From NCBI RefSeq assembly GCF_937871615.1, contig NZ_CALMPA010000045.1, positions 212,046 through 276,045 on the forward strand: a DNA stretch of 64,000 bases, written 5' to 3'. A program made the translations under genes and the position numbers. This stretch comes from an uncultured Sphingomonas sp. (GTDB lineage Bacteria > Pseudomonadota > Alphaproteobacteria > Sphingomonadales > Sphingomonadaceae). The notes below the pieces were generated by a model that saw nothing but the letters and a program-made list of their open reading frames with translations, searched no databases and was not told the DNA's origin. Positions 28,294 to 36,943 of the stretch are shown piece after piece; position 1 is the first letter of the stretch; each line of letters opens with the position of its first letter.

Positions 28294-29034
28294 ATGCCCC
28301 ACCCCTTGTTCGATCTTTCCGGCAAGGTTGCGCTCATCACCGGCGGTTCGCGCGGGCTGGGGCGTGAAATCGCGCTGGCCTTCGCCGATGCCGGCGCGGA
28401 CGTGATCGTCTCCAGCCGCAAGGCCGATGCGTGCGAATCGGTGGTCGCCGAAATCAGGGCGAAGGGCCGCCGCGCGCTGGCGCTGCCCGCCCACGCCGCG
28501 AAATGGGATGAGATGGATCGGCTGGCGGCGGCGGCGTGGGATGCGTTCGGGCGCCTCGATCTGCTCGTCGCCAATGCCGGGATGGGGCCGCTGGTGCCCA
28601 GCCATGAGGTGTCGGAATCGCTGTTCGACAGCGTCGTCGGGCTCAATTTCAAGGGGCCATTCCGCCTGATCGCCAATATCGCGCAGCGCATGGCGGAGAG
28701 CGAGGGCGGCGCGATCCTCGCCACCTCGTCGATCGCGTCGCTGCGGCCCACGCCGCAGGTCGTCCCCTATGCCGCCGCCAAGGCAGCGCTCAACGCGATG
28801 GTGGCAAGCATGGCGCACGAATATGGGCCGAAGGTGCGCATCAACGCGATCGCCGCCGGGCCGTTCCTGACCGATATCTCCAAAGCATGGAGCAAGGAGG
28901 CGCGCGAGCATTCCGACAATGCGCTGGGGCGCCCCGGCAGGCCGGCGGAGATCGTCTCCACCGCGCTCTATCTGGCGAGCCCCGCCTCCAGCTTCGTCAC
29001 CGGCGCGGTGATCCGCTGCGACGGGGGATGCTGA
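28294..29034 (+). CDS. short-chain dehydrogenase/reductase (SDR)
   Basis: A 246-residue classical SDR, an NAD(P)-dependent oxidoreductase. The cofactor motif TGGSRGLG is at 16-23, the structural motif NAGMG follows, and the catalytic pair is Tyr159-x3-Lys163 (PYAAAKAAL) with Ser in ATSSIASL about 14 residues earlier. An Arg after the first Gly motif strand (SSRKADAC) favours NADP. GGAGAGGAAA precedes the ATG. It converges with cysQ. The substrate is not deducible; it is similar in form to 3-oxoacyl reductases and gluconate-type dehydrogenases. Confidence 0.92.
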   Translation: MPHPLFDLSGKVALITGGSRGLGREIALAFADAGADVIVSSRKADACESVVAEIRAKGRRALALPAHAAKWDEMDRLAAAAWDAFGRLDLLVANAGMGPLVPSHEVSESLFDSVVGLNFKGPFRLIANIAQRMAESEGGAILATSSIASLRPTPQVVPYAAAKAALNAMVASMAHEYGPKVRINAIAAGPFLTDISKAWSKEAREHSDNALGRPGRPAEIVSTALYLASPASSFVTGAVIRCDGGC

Positions 29035-29042
29035 TCGCGCGT

Positions 29043-29879
29043 TCAGCCGGTGACGAAGGGCCTGAGCGGCGCCGGCTCATAGCGCCCGCAAGCGATGAAG
29101 CCGCTATTGCGGAACCCCGGCTTGCCATAGCGGAACGGGCGATTGTCGGGATCGAGCGTTCTCCCCCCGGCGGCGCGCAACACCGCATCGCCGGCGGCGG
29201 TATCCCATTCCATCGTCGGGCCGGTGCGCGGATAGACATCCGCCTCGCCGCTCGCCACCAGCACGAACTTCAGGCTGGAGCCGACCGACACACAGTCGCA
29301 GATCCCGCCCGCGTCGAGCCAGGCCGCGGTCGCAGGATCCGCATGGCTGCGCGAGGCCACCGCGCAGGGCGGCGTGTGGATCGGGCGCACCGCGATTTCG
29401 CTTTCGGCCCCACGCGCGGCGAACGGCGTGCGCTCGGCCCGACGCGCCACGCCGCTTGCCGCATCGCCCCAGTAAAGCGCCTTGCGCGCGGGGGCATAGA
29501 CCACCCCCATCGTCGGCGCGCCCTGCTCGATCAGCCCGATATTGACCGTGAAATCGTCGCCGCGCCGGATGAATTCCTTGGTCCCGTCGAGCGGATCGAC
29601 CAGGAAGAAGGCGCCGTCCACCGCGGGGATGCGACCGGCGGCGGCGGCCTCCTCGGCGACCACGGGGATATGCGGCGCGACCTCCATCAACCCCGCGAGG
29701 ATCGCGGCCTCCGCCGCATGATCGGCGGCGGTGACGGGGGATTCGTCGGGCTTGATCGTCACGTCCGCGCCGTCGAGGAAATGCCGCCACACGATATCAC
29801 CACCGGCCTCCGCCAGCGCGACCAGCGCGTCCATCAATGCCGCGCGATCCAGACCGTCGACGTTCGCTGTGCCTGTCAT
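29043..29879 (-). CDS. cysQ: 3'(2'),5'-bisphosphate nucleotidase CysQ
   Basis: A 278-residue inositol-monophosphatase-superfamily enzyme that removes phosphate from 3'-phosphoadenosine 5'-phosphate, the by-product of sulfate assimilation. Metal-binding motifs are visible: DESPVTAADHAAE, then VVAEE, then DPLDGTKEFIRRGDDFTVNIGL, then MEWDTAAGDAVLRAAGG. The TKEF extension after DPLDG is the CysQ hallmark. The start at 29879 is chosen because GAGG lies 6 bases before this ATG and overlaps the two earlier ATGs. It is convergent with the SDR gene (8 bases between stops). Confidence 0.93.
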   Translation of the reverse strand: MTGTANVDGLDRAALMDALVALAEAGGDIVWRHFLDGADVTIKPDESPVTAADHAAEAAILAGLMEVAPHIPVVAEEAAAAGRIPAVDGAFFLVDPLDGTKEFIRRGDDFTVNIGLIEQGAPTMGVVYAPARKALYWGDAASGVARRAERTPFAARGAESEIAVRPIHTPPCAVASRSHADPATAAWLDAGGICDCVSVGSSLKFVLVASGEADVYPRTGPTMEWDTAAGDAVLRAAGGRTLDPDNRPFRYGKPGFRNSGFIACGRYEPAPLRPFVTG

Positions 29880-30075
29880 GTTCATCCTCAACGCGCTAGC
29901 TCCGCCGAACGCCGCCGCGCCAGCAAGACTTTCCTATGCGCGGCCAAGCACGGCTAGGGGGCAAACTCAACCGGCGGAATCGCCAATCCCTTTGCCGCGC
30001 GGGCGCGCACGCTTATGCGGAAAAGGCGGTTCAGCGAGACACGACTCGATAACGCACCAAGAAGGAGAGAAAGCC

Positions 30076-30459
30076 ATGTTCAGCCATATGATGGTCGGAT
30101 CGAACGATATCGCTCGTTCGCGCAAATTCTATGATGCCCTGTTCGGCGCGATCGGCGGCAAGCCCGGCATCCAGGACGATAAGGGCCGGCTGATGTATCT
30201 GCACAATGGCGGGATTTTCATGGTCACCCAGCCGATCGACGGCAAGCCCGCGACGCATGGCAACGGCTGCACGATCGGCTTCGCGATGGACGGGCCGGAG
30301 CAGGCGAATGCGTGGCACAAGGCCGGCACCGAAAACGGCGGCACCGCGATCGAGGACGCGCCCGGCGTCCGCGCCAGCCCGGCGATGAGCATGTACCTCG
30401 CCTATCTGCGCGATCCGGATGGCAACAAGCTTTGCGCGCTACATCGGATGCCCGCGTAA
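30076..30459 (+). CDS. VOC superfamily (glyoxalase/dioxygenase fold) protein
   Basis: A 127-residue vicinal-oxygen-chelate protein: HMMVGSNDIARSRKFYDALF at the start and YLRDPDGNKLCALH at the end are the two beta-alpha-beta signatures. Possible metal ligands are His4 and an acidic residue near the C-terminus, but the family ranges from lyases to dioxygenases and resistance proteins. The ribosome-binding site AAGGAGAG lies before ATG 30076. It is convergent with the OsmC gene. Confidence 0.85.
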   Translation: MFSHMMVGSNDIARSRKFYDALFGAIGGKPGIQDDKGRLMYLHNGGIFMVTQPIDGKPATHGNGCTIGFAMDGPEQANAWHKAGTENGGTAIEDAPGVRASPAMSMYLAYLRDPDGNKLCALHRMPA

Positions 30460-30482
30460 CACGGGTGCCGGCGCCGGTGCGC

Positions 30483-30905
30483 TCAGGCCGCCGGCGCCTC
30501 GCCCCAGACGAAGCGGATCGGGGCGTCGAGATCGGGGTGGAGGCTGCGGTGGACCGGGCAGGTGTGCGCCGCCGCCTCCAGCCGGCGGATATGATCGTCG
30601 GCGAGAAGGCGCGGCATGTGGATCGTCACCGCCAGCCGCGTGATCGCGCGTGACGGCAGGCTGGCCATTTCCTTTTCCACCGTCGCTCTGGCGCCCGCGA
30701 TATCGAGTTCATGGTTGCGCGCGACGATCCCCAGAACGCTCAGGATACAGCTTCCGAGCGCAACGCCGAGCAGATCGCTGGGCGAAAACCCCTCCCCCAA
30801 TCCGTGATTGTCGCGCGGCGCATCGGTGATGATGGCGGCGCCGGATTCCTCATGCACCGTCCGGCAGCGTAATCGTCCCTGATATTCCACCGCCAGTTCG
30901 CTCAT
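30483..30905 (-). CDS. OsmC family peroxiredoxin-like protein
   Basis: A 140-residue OsmC/Ohr-fold protein. The two redox cysteines are present: Cys53 in LLGVALGSCILS and Cys116 in AHTCPVHRSL. Such proteins reduce organic hydroperoxides as homodimers using lipoyl or thiol donors, and are commonly stress-induced. It may form a short operon with the upstream VOC gene (12 bases apart, same direction). Confidence 0.9.
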   Translation of the reverse strand: MSELAVEYQGRLRCRTVHEESGAAIITDAPRDNHGLGEGFSPSDLLGVALGSCILSVLGIVARNHELDIAGARATVEKEMASLPSRAITRLAVTIHMPRLLADDHIRRLEAAAHTCPVHRSLHPDLDAPIRFVWGEAPAA

Positions 30906-30917
30906 CGCCCGCGTCCT

Positions 30918-31289
30918 TCATCCGCGGTGGAACACCGCTTCGATATTATGCCCATCGGGATCGAGCACGAAGGCGCCGTAATAGCCGGGATGATAATGCG
31001 GGCGCAGGCCCGGCGCGCCATTATCCGCGCCGCCCGCCGCGAGTCCCGCGCGGTGGAACGCGTCCACCGCCGCGCGATCCCGCGCGGTCAGCGCGATGTG
31101 CAGCTTGCCGCGCGTCGGATCGTGTTCCGCGATCCAGAACCACGCCCGGTCATCGCCGTAAGCCGCCACCCGCACCGCGCCGTCGCTGCCGTCATGCAGG
31201 CGACGCACGCCGAGCGGGGCCAGCGCCCGATCGTAAAAGGCGATCGAGCGGCTGATATCCGAAACACCGAAAGTGATGTGATCGAGCAT
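30918..31289 (-). CDS. VOC superfamily glyoxalase-like protein
   Basis: A 123-residue vicinal-oxygen-chelate protein, distinct from the one at 30 kb. It begins MLDHITFGVSDISRSIAFYD, with His4 as likely metal ligand, and ends YYGAFVLDPDGHNIEAVFH with Glu near the C-terminus, the usual second ligand. It sits between the P450 gene and osmC in the same direction. The exact reaction is unknown. Confidence 0.88.
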   Translation of the reverse strand: MLDHITFGVSDISRSIAFYDRALAPLGVRRLHDGSDGAVRVAAYGDDRAWFWIAEHDPTRGKLHIALTARDRAAVDAFHRAGLAAGGADNGAPGLRPHYHPGYYGAFVLDPDGHNIEAVFHRG

Positions 31290-31305
31290 CGCCGCCCCCT
31301 CCCCT

Positions 31306-32661
31306 TTATGCCGCCTTCACCGCGCGTTCCGGCGTGAACTCCACCTCCAGCCGCCGCACCGCATGGACGAAATTATTGGGCGCGATATCCATGTCGCCGG
31401 TCCAGCGGATATCGGGGAAGCGCGCGAACAACTGGCGATAGGCTTCCTCGAGCTGCAACTGCGCGGTCATCCGCCCGATGCAGATATGCGGGCCATAGCC
31501 GAAGGCGATGTTCTTTTCCGCATTGGCGCGCGCGATATCGAACCGATCGGGATCGGGAAACATCGCCGCATCGCGATTGGCCGCGCCATAATACATGATG
31601 ACCTTCTCGCCCGCCGCGATCCGCTGGCCGCCGATCTCGGTATCGCGCGTCGCGGTGCGCCGCATGTAGATGACGGGGGAAACCACCCGCGTGATCTCGT
31701 GCACCGCATTGCTGAGCAGCCCGCCATCCGCCTGAAGCCGCGCCTTCTGATCGGGATTTTCGGTGAACAGCTTCATCGCACCGGACAGCGAATTGCGCGT
31801 CGTATCATTGCCCGCGAACACGATCAGCAGCCATGCGCCATCCAGATAGGGATCGGGCAGCGGCTCGCCATCCACCACCGCGTTGGCGATCGCGCTCATC
31901 AGATCGGGTTGCGGATCGGCGCGGCGCTTGGCGAGCATATGCCGGCCATAATCGAACATCTCGGCCACGTTCTTGTTGAACAGCTCGATGAACGCGGCGA
32001 TCTCGGGCGTCGGCTCCGACAGGCCGGCGAGTTGATCTATCTGCTCCATCGCCACCTGCTGCGCCATTTCGAGGAAATGGATCCACGACATGAAGCGTTC
32101 GCGATCGGCCAGCGGCACACCCAGCATCTCGCACAGCGTGAAGATCGGCAGCCGCTGGCTGAACTTCTCCACCATGTCGCATTTGCCGAGCGGCGCCATC
32201 GTATCGAGGAGCCGCGTCACCTCCCCCGAAACCCGTTCGCGCAAGCCCTTGACATAGCTCGCGGTGAAATAGGGCATATGCTCCTTGCGGAGCTGGCGAT
32301 GCGGCAGCGCGTCGAGGTTTATCATCGAGTTGGTCGAGGCGGAGAATAGCGTCGGATGCCGCGTCTCCTCCGGCCCGAGCGCCATCAGGATGCCGCCTTT
32401 TTCCGAACTGAACGTCTCCGGATCGCCATTCACGCGCTTCACATCCTCGAAGCGCGTCACCGCCCAGAAGCCCACGCCTTCGCGCCGCAGCGGGTGCCAC
32501 ATCACCGGCGCCTCAGCGCGCATCCGCGCATAATCCGCCCAGGGCTGGCCCTTCGTAAAGGCATGGATGTCGCCCAGGTCCACGCCCTCCAGCGTCGGAT
32601 AGACCTGCGGGAAGGTCGGCCCCTGCCGCCCCTCTACGATATGCTCACTCACAAGCCGCAT
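31306..32661 (-). CDS. cytochrome P450
   Basis: A 451-residue soluble bacterial cytochrome P450, a heme monooxygenase. The oxygen-activating I-helix is FAGNDTTRNSLSG, the K-helix ExxR is HEITRVV, and the heme-ligand loop is AFGYGPHICIGRMTAQ with the cysteine. The start at 32661 has GAGGAGA 5 bases upstream; an ATG five codons earlier lacks it. It is the last gene of a four-gene unit with a luciferase-like monooxygenase, an MDR dehydrogenase and an epoxide-hydrolase-like enzyme, so a shared hydrophobic (for instance terpenoid or alicyclic) substrate is likely. No ferredoxin or reductase gene is adjacent, so electrons must come from elsewhere. Confidence 0.95.
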   Translation of the reverse strand: MRLVSEHIVEGRQGPTFPQVYPTLEGVDLGDIHAFTKGQPWADYARMRAEAPVMWHPLRREGVGFWAVTRFEDVKRVNGDPETFSSEKGGILMALGPEETRHPTLFSASTNSMINLDALPHRQLRKEHMPYFTASYVKGLRERVSGEVTRLLDTMAPLGKCDMVEKFSQRLPIFTLCEMLGVPLADRERFMSWIHFLEMAQQVAMEQIDQLAGLSEPTPEIAAFIELFNKNVAEMFDYGRHMLAKRRADPQPDLMSAIANAVVDGEPLPDPYLDGAWLLIVFAGNDTTRNSLSGAMKLFTENPDQKARLQADGGLLSNAVHEITRVVSPVIYMRRTATRDTEIGGQRIAAGEKVIMYYGAANRDAAMFPDPDRFDIARANAEKNIAFGYGPHICIGRMTAQLQLEEAYRQLFARFPDIRWTGDMDIAPNNFVHAVRRLEVEFTPERAVKAA

Positions 32662-32672
32662 CTTATCTCTCC

Positions 32673-33653
32673 TCAATCGGGGAAACGGCGCGCGATCCAG
32701 TCAAGGATCACGCGGCTTACCTCCGCCGGTTTTTCCTGCTGCGTCCAATGGCCCGATCCGGCGACCATGTGCCGATCGAGATCGGGAACATATTTCTCCA
32801 TCCCCGCCGCCATCGACGGGGGCAGGACATGATCGCATTCGGCGGTAATCATCAGCGCGGGGACATTCACGCGATCGGCGATCCCGGTCGAGCGTTCCCA
32901 GTTGCGCGTGAAATTGCGATACCAGTTGATCCCGCCGGTGAAGCCGGTGCGGGCGAAGGTGTCGACGAACGCGCGGCGCTCCTCGTCGCCAAGCAACTGA
33001 TGCGCATCGCCCGCCGGGTCATAGCTCTCCAGCATCAGCCCCAGCGCGAAATTCTTCTGCTCGGCGGGCAGCGCGGCGAATTCCGCCGGCGTCATCGTCG
33101 GCAGGCGCATGAAGAAACGGAAGGTCTTGTCCACATCCTTCGCCAGCGCCGCATCCGCCTCGCCCGGCTTCTGGAACCACACGATATACATGTCCTCGCC
33201 CAGCGCCATGCGCATCAGCGCGATCGGATCGGCGGACATGCGCGGCATGAACGGCGTGTTCAGCCCGATCACCCCGGCCACGCGCGCCGGATGGCGCAGC
33301 GCCATCTGCCACACGACGAACCCGCCCCAATCATGCCCGCAGAATATCGCGCGCTCGATCCCCTTGGCATCGAGCAACCCGACGAGATCGGCGCAAAGCT
33401 GCTCCATGTCGTAGCTCTCGATCGCCTCGGGCCGGTCGGTCAGCCCATAGCCGCGCTGATCGGGCGCCAGCGCACGATGCCCGGCGGCGGCGAAGGCGGC
33501 AAGCTGATGGCGCCACGAATAAGCCAGTTCGGGAAAGCCATGGCAGAACACCACCGGCACGCCCCGCCCCGCCACGTCGTAACATGCCATGCGGATGCCG
33601 TTCGTCTCGACATAAGTGAGCGGGGGCATCCCCGGCAGCGCATCCCCGCTCAT
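32673..33653 (-). CDS. alpha/beta hydrolase, epoxide-hydrolase-like
   Basis: A 326-residue alpha/beta hydrolase with the features of epoxide hydrolases: oxyanion motif HGFPELAYSWRHQ, nucleophile elbow GHDWGGFVVW with Asp as nucleophile, and the catalytic His in MVAGSGHWTQQEKP. The acid is probably in MITAECDHVLP. These enzymes open epoxides to diols through an ester intermediate. The ATG overlaps the stop of the dehydrogenase gene (ATGA), so it is co-translated with it. A start seven codons upstream is less likely. It fits a pathway in which a monooxygenase makes an epoxide that is then hydrolysed. Confidence 0.92.
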   Translation of the reverse strand: MSGDALPGMPPLTYVETNGIRMACYDVAGRGVPVVFCHGFPELAYSWRHQLAAFAAAGHRALAPDQRGYGLTDRPEAIESYDMEQLCADLVGLLDAKGIERAIFCGHDWGGFVVWQMALRHPARVAGVIGLNTPFMPRMSADPIALMRMALGEDMYIVWFQKPGEADAALAKDVDKTFRFFMRLPTMTPAEFAALPAEQKNFALGLMLESYDPAGDAHQLLGDEERRAFVDTFARTGFTGGINWYRNFTRNWERSTGIADRVNVPALMITAECDHVLPPSMAAGMEKYVPDLDRHMVAGSGHWTQQEKPAEVSRVILDWIARRFPD

Positions 33654-34720
33654 GGCCGCACCACCATCTTGCACTGCGCTTCGGGATCGCCCAGCGCGCG
33701 GAACGCCGCCGCCACGCCATCCAGCCCGACTTCGCCGGTGATCGCCGGGCGCACGTCGATCGTTCCTTCAGCGATATGGTGGAGCGTCGCGGCGAATTCA
33801 TCGGGCGTGTAGCCAAGCACGAATTTCAGCTCCAGGCTCTTGTTGATGCACAGGAACGGCTCGATCGCATCGGTCTGCATACACACGCCGACGACGAGGA
33901 TCTGCGACGCGACCGGCACCGCCTCGATCAGCGACTGGATCACGCCCGGCACGCCGACGCATTCGAACACGATCGCCCGCTTGCCGGCATTGCCGCCCAT
34001 CGCCAGCACCGATCGTTCGGTGCGCGAATGCGGCACGCCCATCGCGCTCCAGCGGGCGTGCGGATTCTCCGCCGCCGGATCAATCACCACATCCGCGCCG
34101 AACGCCTCGGCCACCTTGCGGCGGGCGGGCGAATAATCCGATGCGATCACCGGCCCCAGCCCGCGCGCCTTGAGCGCGGCGATCACCGCGAGGCCGACGG
34201 GGCCGCAGCCGACCACGAGGTTCACCGTATCCGGCCCGGCATCGCTTTGCGCCACCGCATGTTCGCCCACCGCGAACGGCTCGGTCATCGCCGCCTGCAC
34301 GTCGGACAGGCCGTTGGGCACCGCCAGCAGCATCTGTTCGGTCAACACCATCGCTTCGCCGAAGCCGCCGGGGAAGCGATTCGAATAACCCACCGTCTCG
34401 AATCCCTGCGGCGCGGCGACCACCGGCACCGTCACGACGCGCGTGCCGGTTTTCAGCCGCTTGTCCGCGCCGGGGCCGTGATCGAGTATCTCGGCGCAGA
34501 ATTCATGGCCGAACACGATATCCTTCGCCGGATCGATCAGCACCGGCTCGCCACTGCGGCGGCCCAGGTCGACCATCTTCTCCATCGAATGGACGGCGTG
34601 GAGATCGGAACCGCAAATGCCGCAGCACAGGGTTTTGACCAGCACCTGCCCCGCGCCCGGCACCGGATCGGGCACGTTATCCAGCACCAGTTCGGCGCCG
34701 CGGCGGACAACGGCCCTCAT
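33650..34720 (-). CDS. zinc-type medium-chain alcohol dehydrogenase (MDR)
   Basis: A 356-residue medium-chain dehydrogenase/reductase. The catalytic zinc region is CCGICGSDLHAVHSM with the following FGHEFCAEI. The cofactor motif is VVGCGPVGLAVIAALKARG. The four-cysteine structural zinc lobe typical of many ADHs is not present. It would oxidise an alcohol or diol with NAD(P). Its start overlaps the luciferase-like gene stop (ATGA) and its stop overlaps the hydrolase start, so it is the second gene of the four-gene oxidative operon. Confidence 0.92.
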   Translation of the reverse strand: MRAVVRRGAELVLDNVPDPVPGAGQVLVKTLCCGICGSDLHAVHSMEKMVDLGRRSGEPVLIDPAKDIVFGHEFCAEILDHGPGADKRLKTGTRVVTVPVVAAPQGFETVGYSNRFPGGFGEAMVLTEQMLLAVPNGLSDVQAAMTEPFAVGEHAVAQSDAGPDTVNLVVGCGPVGLAVIAALKARGLGPVIASDYSPARRKVAEAFGADVVIDPAAENPHARWSAMGVPHSRTERSVLAMGGNAGKRAIVFECVGVPGVIQSLIEAVPVASQILVVGVCMQTDAIEPFLCINKSLELKFVLGYTPDEFAATLHHIAEGTIDVRPAITGEVGLDGVAAAFRALGDPEAQCKMVVRP

Positions 34721-35928
34721 TCCGCCGCATCCTGTTTCTTGTCGAGCCCCATCGCGGCGAGGATTTCGGGGCGGATATTCTCCGTTCCCTTCTCCCGGAT
34801 ATGCTGCGCCACCCGCGCGCCCACCGCGGCTTGCGCCTCACCGATGAAGCGCGGGCGATTGTCCCGCGCCCATGCCAGCGAGGCATCGCGGCTGGAATTG
34901 AGGTTCTGGAACTTCGGCATCACGTAACGCGCGATCAGTTCATAGGATTTCTTCTTCGCATCCCACTCGGCCCAATTGGTGTCGAGCGTCAGGAACGCGC
35001 CGAAGCCGCCAGATTGCCGCTGAAGCCGCGCGATCTGCGCGATCGCATCCTCAGGCGTGCCGACCACCGCCATGCCATTGTTCACCAGCGCGTCGATCGG
35101 ATCGCCGTCGGTCGGCGCCAGCGGCAGGGCTGCGACTTCGCGGAAATAATAAAGCCAGTCCTCGATCCCGAAGCGCACCTGCGCGCGCGCTTCCTCACGC
35201 GTCGCGGCGACGTGCATCGGGCCAACGAGCCGCCAGCCATCGCGATTCATGTGCTGGCCCCGCTCCCTCGCCACCTCCTCCGCGATCGCCCAGTTGGAGG
35301 CGAGCGCGTTGAACCCGCCGGTCTGCGTCGCGCCGATCGAAAGGATGCCGACACCGTGCCGCCCGGCGGCCTGCGCGCCGGTGGGCGAAACCTGGCTCGC
35401 CACCGCGATCTCCACCGATGGGCGGCTATATGGCGTCATCTGCAACCGCGCCTCGGCAAGCTCGAACCAGTCGGTCTTCTTCGTCACCGTTTCGCCGCGC
35501 AGCAAGGGCACGAGCACGTCGAGCGCCTCGTCCATCCGGTCGCGCTGCTTCGCCACCGGAATGCCCATCATGAACGCATCGGAAGGGAGCGCCCCCGGCC
35601 CGACGCCGAACATCACCCGTCCGCGCGTCATGTGATCGAGTTGGTTGATGCGATCCGCCAGCATCAGCGGATGGTGATAGGGGAGCGAGGAAACCCCGGT
35701 GCCAAGGCGGATATGCTTCGTCCGTTCGGCGGCGAAGGCGATGAACAATTCCGGGCTGGCGATCAGTTCGTAGCCGGCGGAATGATGCTCGCCGATCCAG
35801 GCTTCGTCATAGCCGAGCTTGTCGAGATGGGCGACCAGATCGAGATCGCGTTCCAGCGCCTGCGTCGGATTTTCGCGCAGCGGATGGAACGGCGCGATGA
35901 ACGTGCCGAATCGCAACTTCTGGCCCAT
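34717..35928 (-). CDS. LLM-class flavin-dependent monooxygenase (limonene 1,2-monooxygenase-like)
   Basis: A 403-residue luciferase-like TIM-barrel monooxygenase. It starts with LRFGTFIAPFHPLRENPTQALERDLDLVAHLD and has the DEAWIGEHHSAGYE active-site region and the LGTGVSSLPYHHP flavin/substrate segment. This pattern is that of the group containing Rhodococcus LimB (limonene 1,2-monooxygenase). It uses reduced FMN supplied by a separate reductase, not seen here. It heads a four-gene operon, preceded by a strong AAGGAGAG site. Substrate identity is inference; bicyclic or monocyclic terpenes or other alkenes are possible. Confidence 0.92.
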   Translation of the reverse strand: MGQKLRFGTFIAPFHPLRENPTQALERDLDLVAHLDKLGYDEAWIGEHHSAGYELIASPELFIAFAAERTKHIRLGTGVSSLPYHHPLMLADRINQLDHMTRGRVMFGVGPGALPSDAFMMGIPVAKQRDRMDEALDVLVPLLRGETVTKKTDWFELAEARLQMTPYSRPSVEIAVASQVSPTGAQAAGRHGVGILSIGATQTGGFNALASNWAIAEEVARERGQHMNRDGWRLVGPMHVAATREEARAQVRFGIEDWLYYFREVAALPLAPTDGDPIDALVNNGMAVVGTPEDAIAQIARLQRQSGGFGAFLTLDTNWAEWDAKKKSYELIARYVMPKFQNLNSSRDASLAWARDNRPRFIGEAQAAVGARVAQHIREKGTENIRPEILAAMGLDKKQDAAE

Positions 35929-36002
35929 AAGCCGGTCTCTCCTTGCTACGTAACTTTTGTTCTGCAGCGAAGGCTATGGGAGAGTGAGGGGAGAATCCAG
36001 CC

Positions 36003-36419
36003 CTATTCGGAACGGCGCTTGCGCCGGCGGAAACTGCCGCGCGCAACCCATGCGCCAAGCGCCAGCAACACCAGCGGCGCAAGCCACAAGGGCAGCGTCA
36101 CCCCGGAAAGCGGGGGATCATATGTGATGTAATCGCCATAACGCGCGATCAGCCATGCCCTGATTTCGGCGGGCTTTTCCCCCGCGGCGATGCGCTGGCG
36201 GATCAGCGCGCGCATGTCGCCCGCCATATCCGCATCGCTATCCGCCACCGACTGGCCCTGGCAGACGACGCAGCGCACCGTCTCCATCAGCGCCTTGGCC
36301 TCGGCCTCCTGCTTCGGATCGGGAAGCTGGGTATAAGCGAGCATCGCGGGCGGCAGCCCCGAATCCGCCACCGCCGGCGCGGCCAGCAGCAGCAACGCGG
36401 ATAGCGCCAGCCGCCTCAT
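36003..36419 (-). CDS. ccmH: cytochrome c maturation protein CcmH (CcmL-type)
   Basis: A 138-residue periplasm-facing thioredoxin-like c-type cytochrome assembly factor. It has a signal sequence (RRLALSALLLLAAPAVA) and the redox pair in RCVVCQGQSVADSDA, the CcmH LRCxxCQ motif that reduces the apocytochrome haem-binding cysteines. A C-terminal membrane helix (LPLWLAPLVLLALGAWVA) and a basic tail follow. The ATG at 36419 overlaps the ccmG stop (ATGA). There is no CcmI after it: the next gene downstream is the luciferase-like operon, transcribed the same way after 74 bases. Confidence 0.92.
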   Translation of the reverse strand: MRRLALSALLLLAAPAVADSGLPPAMLAYTQLPDPKQEAEAKALMETVRCVVCQGQSVADSDADMAGDMRALIRQRIAAGEKPAEIRAWLIARYGDYITYDPPLSGVTLPLWLAPLVLLALGAWVARGSFRRRKRRSE

Positions 36420-36943
36420 TTCGCGCGCCGCCATGCCTGGTAGATGGCGTCCACGTCGTCGGCGCGGATGTCGCCGACATGCTGTTTCACGATCCGTCCG
36501 GCGCCGTCGATGATGAATGTCTCCGGCACGCCGGAGGAACCCAGCGAAAGTTGCACTTCGCTCACCTTATCGTCACCGATCGCGCGATAAGGGTCACCAT
36601 AACGCTGAAGAAATTCGCTCACCGCCGGCCCAGTGTCACGAATCGCAATCGCGTCGATCGGCACACCCATGGCTTTCAACCGCATGAGTTGCGGCGCCTC
36701 TGCGATGCACGGGATGCACCAACTCGCGAAGATATTGAGCAGGCGTGGCTGCCCGGTACGTAGCGCGGCGGCATCGAGCCCCGGTTTGCCGGGAACGAGC
36801 GGCGCGAGCGTGAAATCGGGCATCGGCTTGCCGATCATCGCCGAATAGACGGTGCGATCGGCAGGCTTCATCAGCTCGCGCGCCGCAAAGGCCAGCACCA
36901 CCACCACAGCCAAGAGTGGTAGCCAGGGGAGCCAGCGCCTCAT
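36416..36943 (-). CDS. ccmG: thiol:disulfide interchange protein CcmG/DsbE
   Basis: A 175-residue membrane-anchored thioredoxin-fold protein that passes reducing power to CcmH and apocytochrome c. An N-terminal helix (LPWLPLLAVVVVLAFAA) is followed by the CXXC in FASWCIPCIAEAP and the cis-Pro loop SSGVPETFIIDG characteristic of CcmG. The start at 36943 overlaps the ccmF stop (ATGA) and gives the family length; an extension upstream overlaps ccmF and is not used. Confidence 0.94.
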   Translation of the reverse strand: MRRWLPWLPLLAVVVVLAFAARELMKPADRTVYSAMIGKPMPDFTLAPLVPGKPGLDAAALRTGQPRLLNIFASWCIPCIAEAPQLMRLKAMGVPIDAIAIRDTGPAVSEFLQRYGDPYRAIGDDKVSEVQLSLGSSGVPETFIIDGAGRIVKQHVGDIRADDVDAIYQAWRRAK

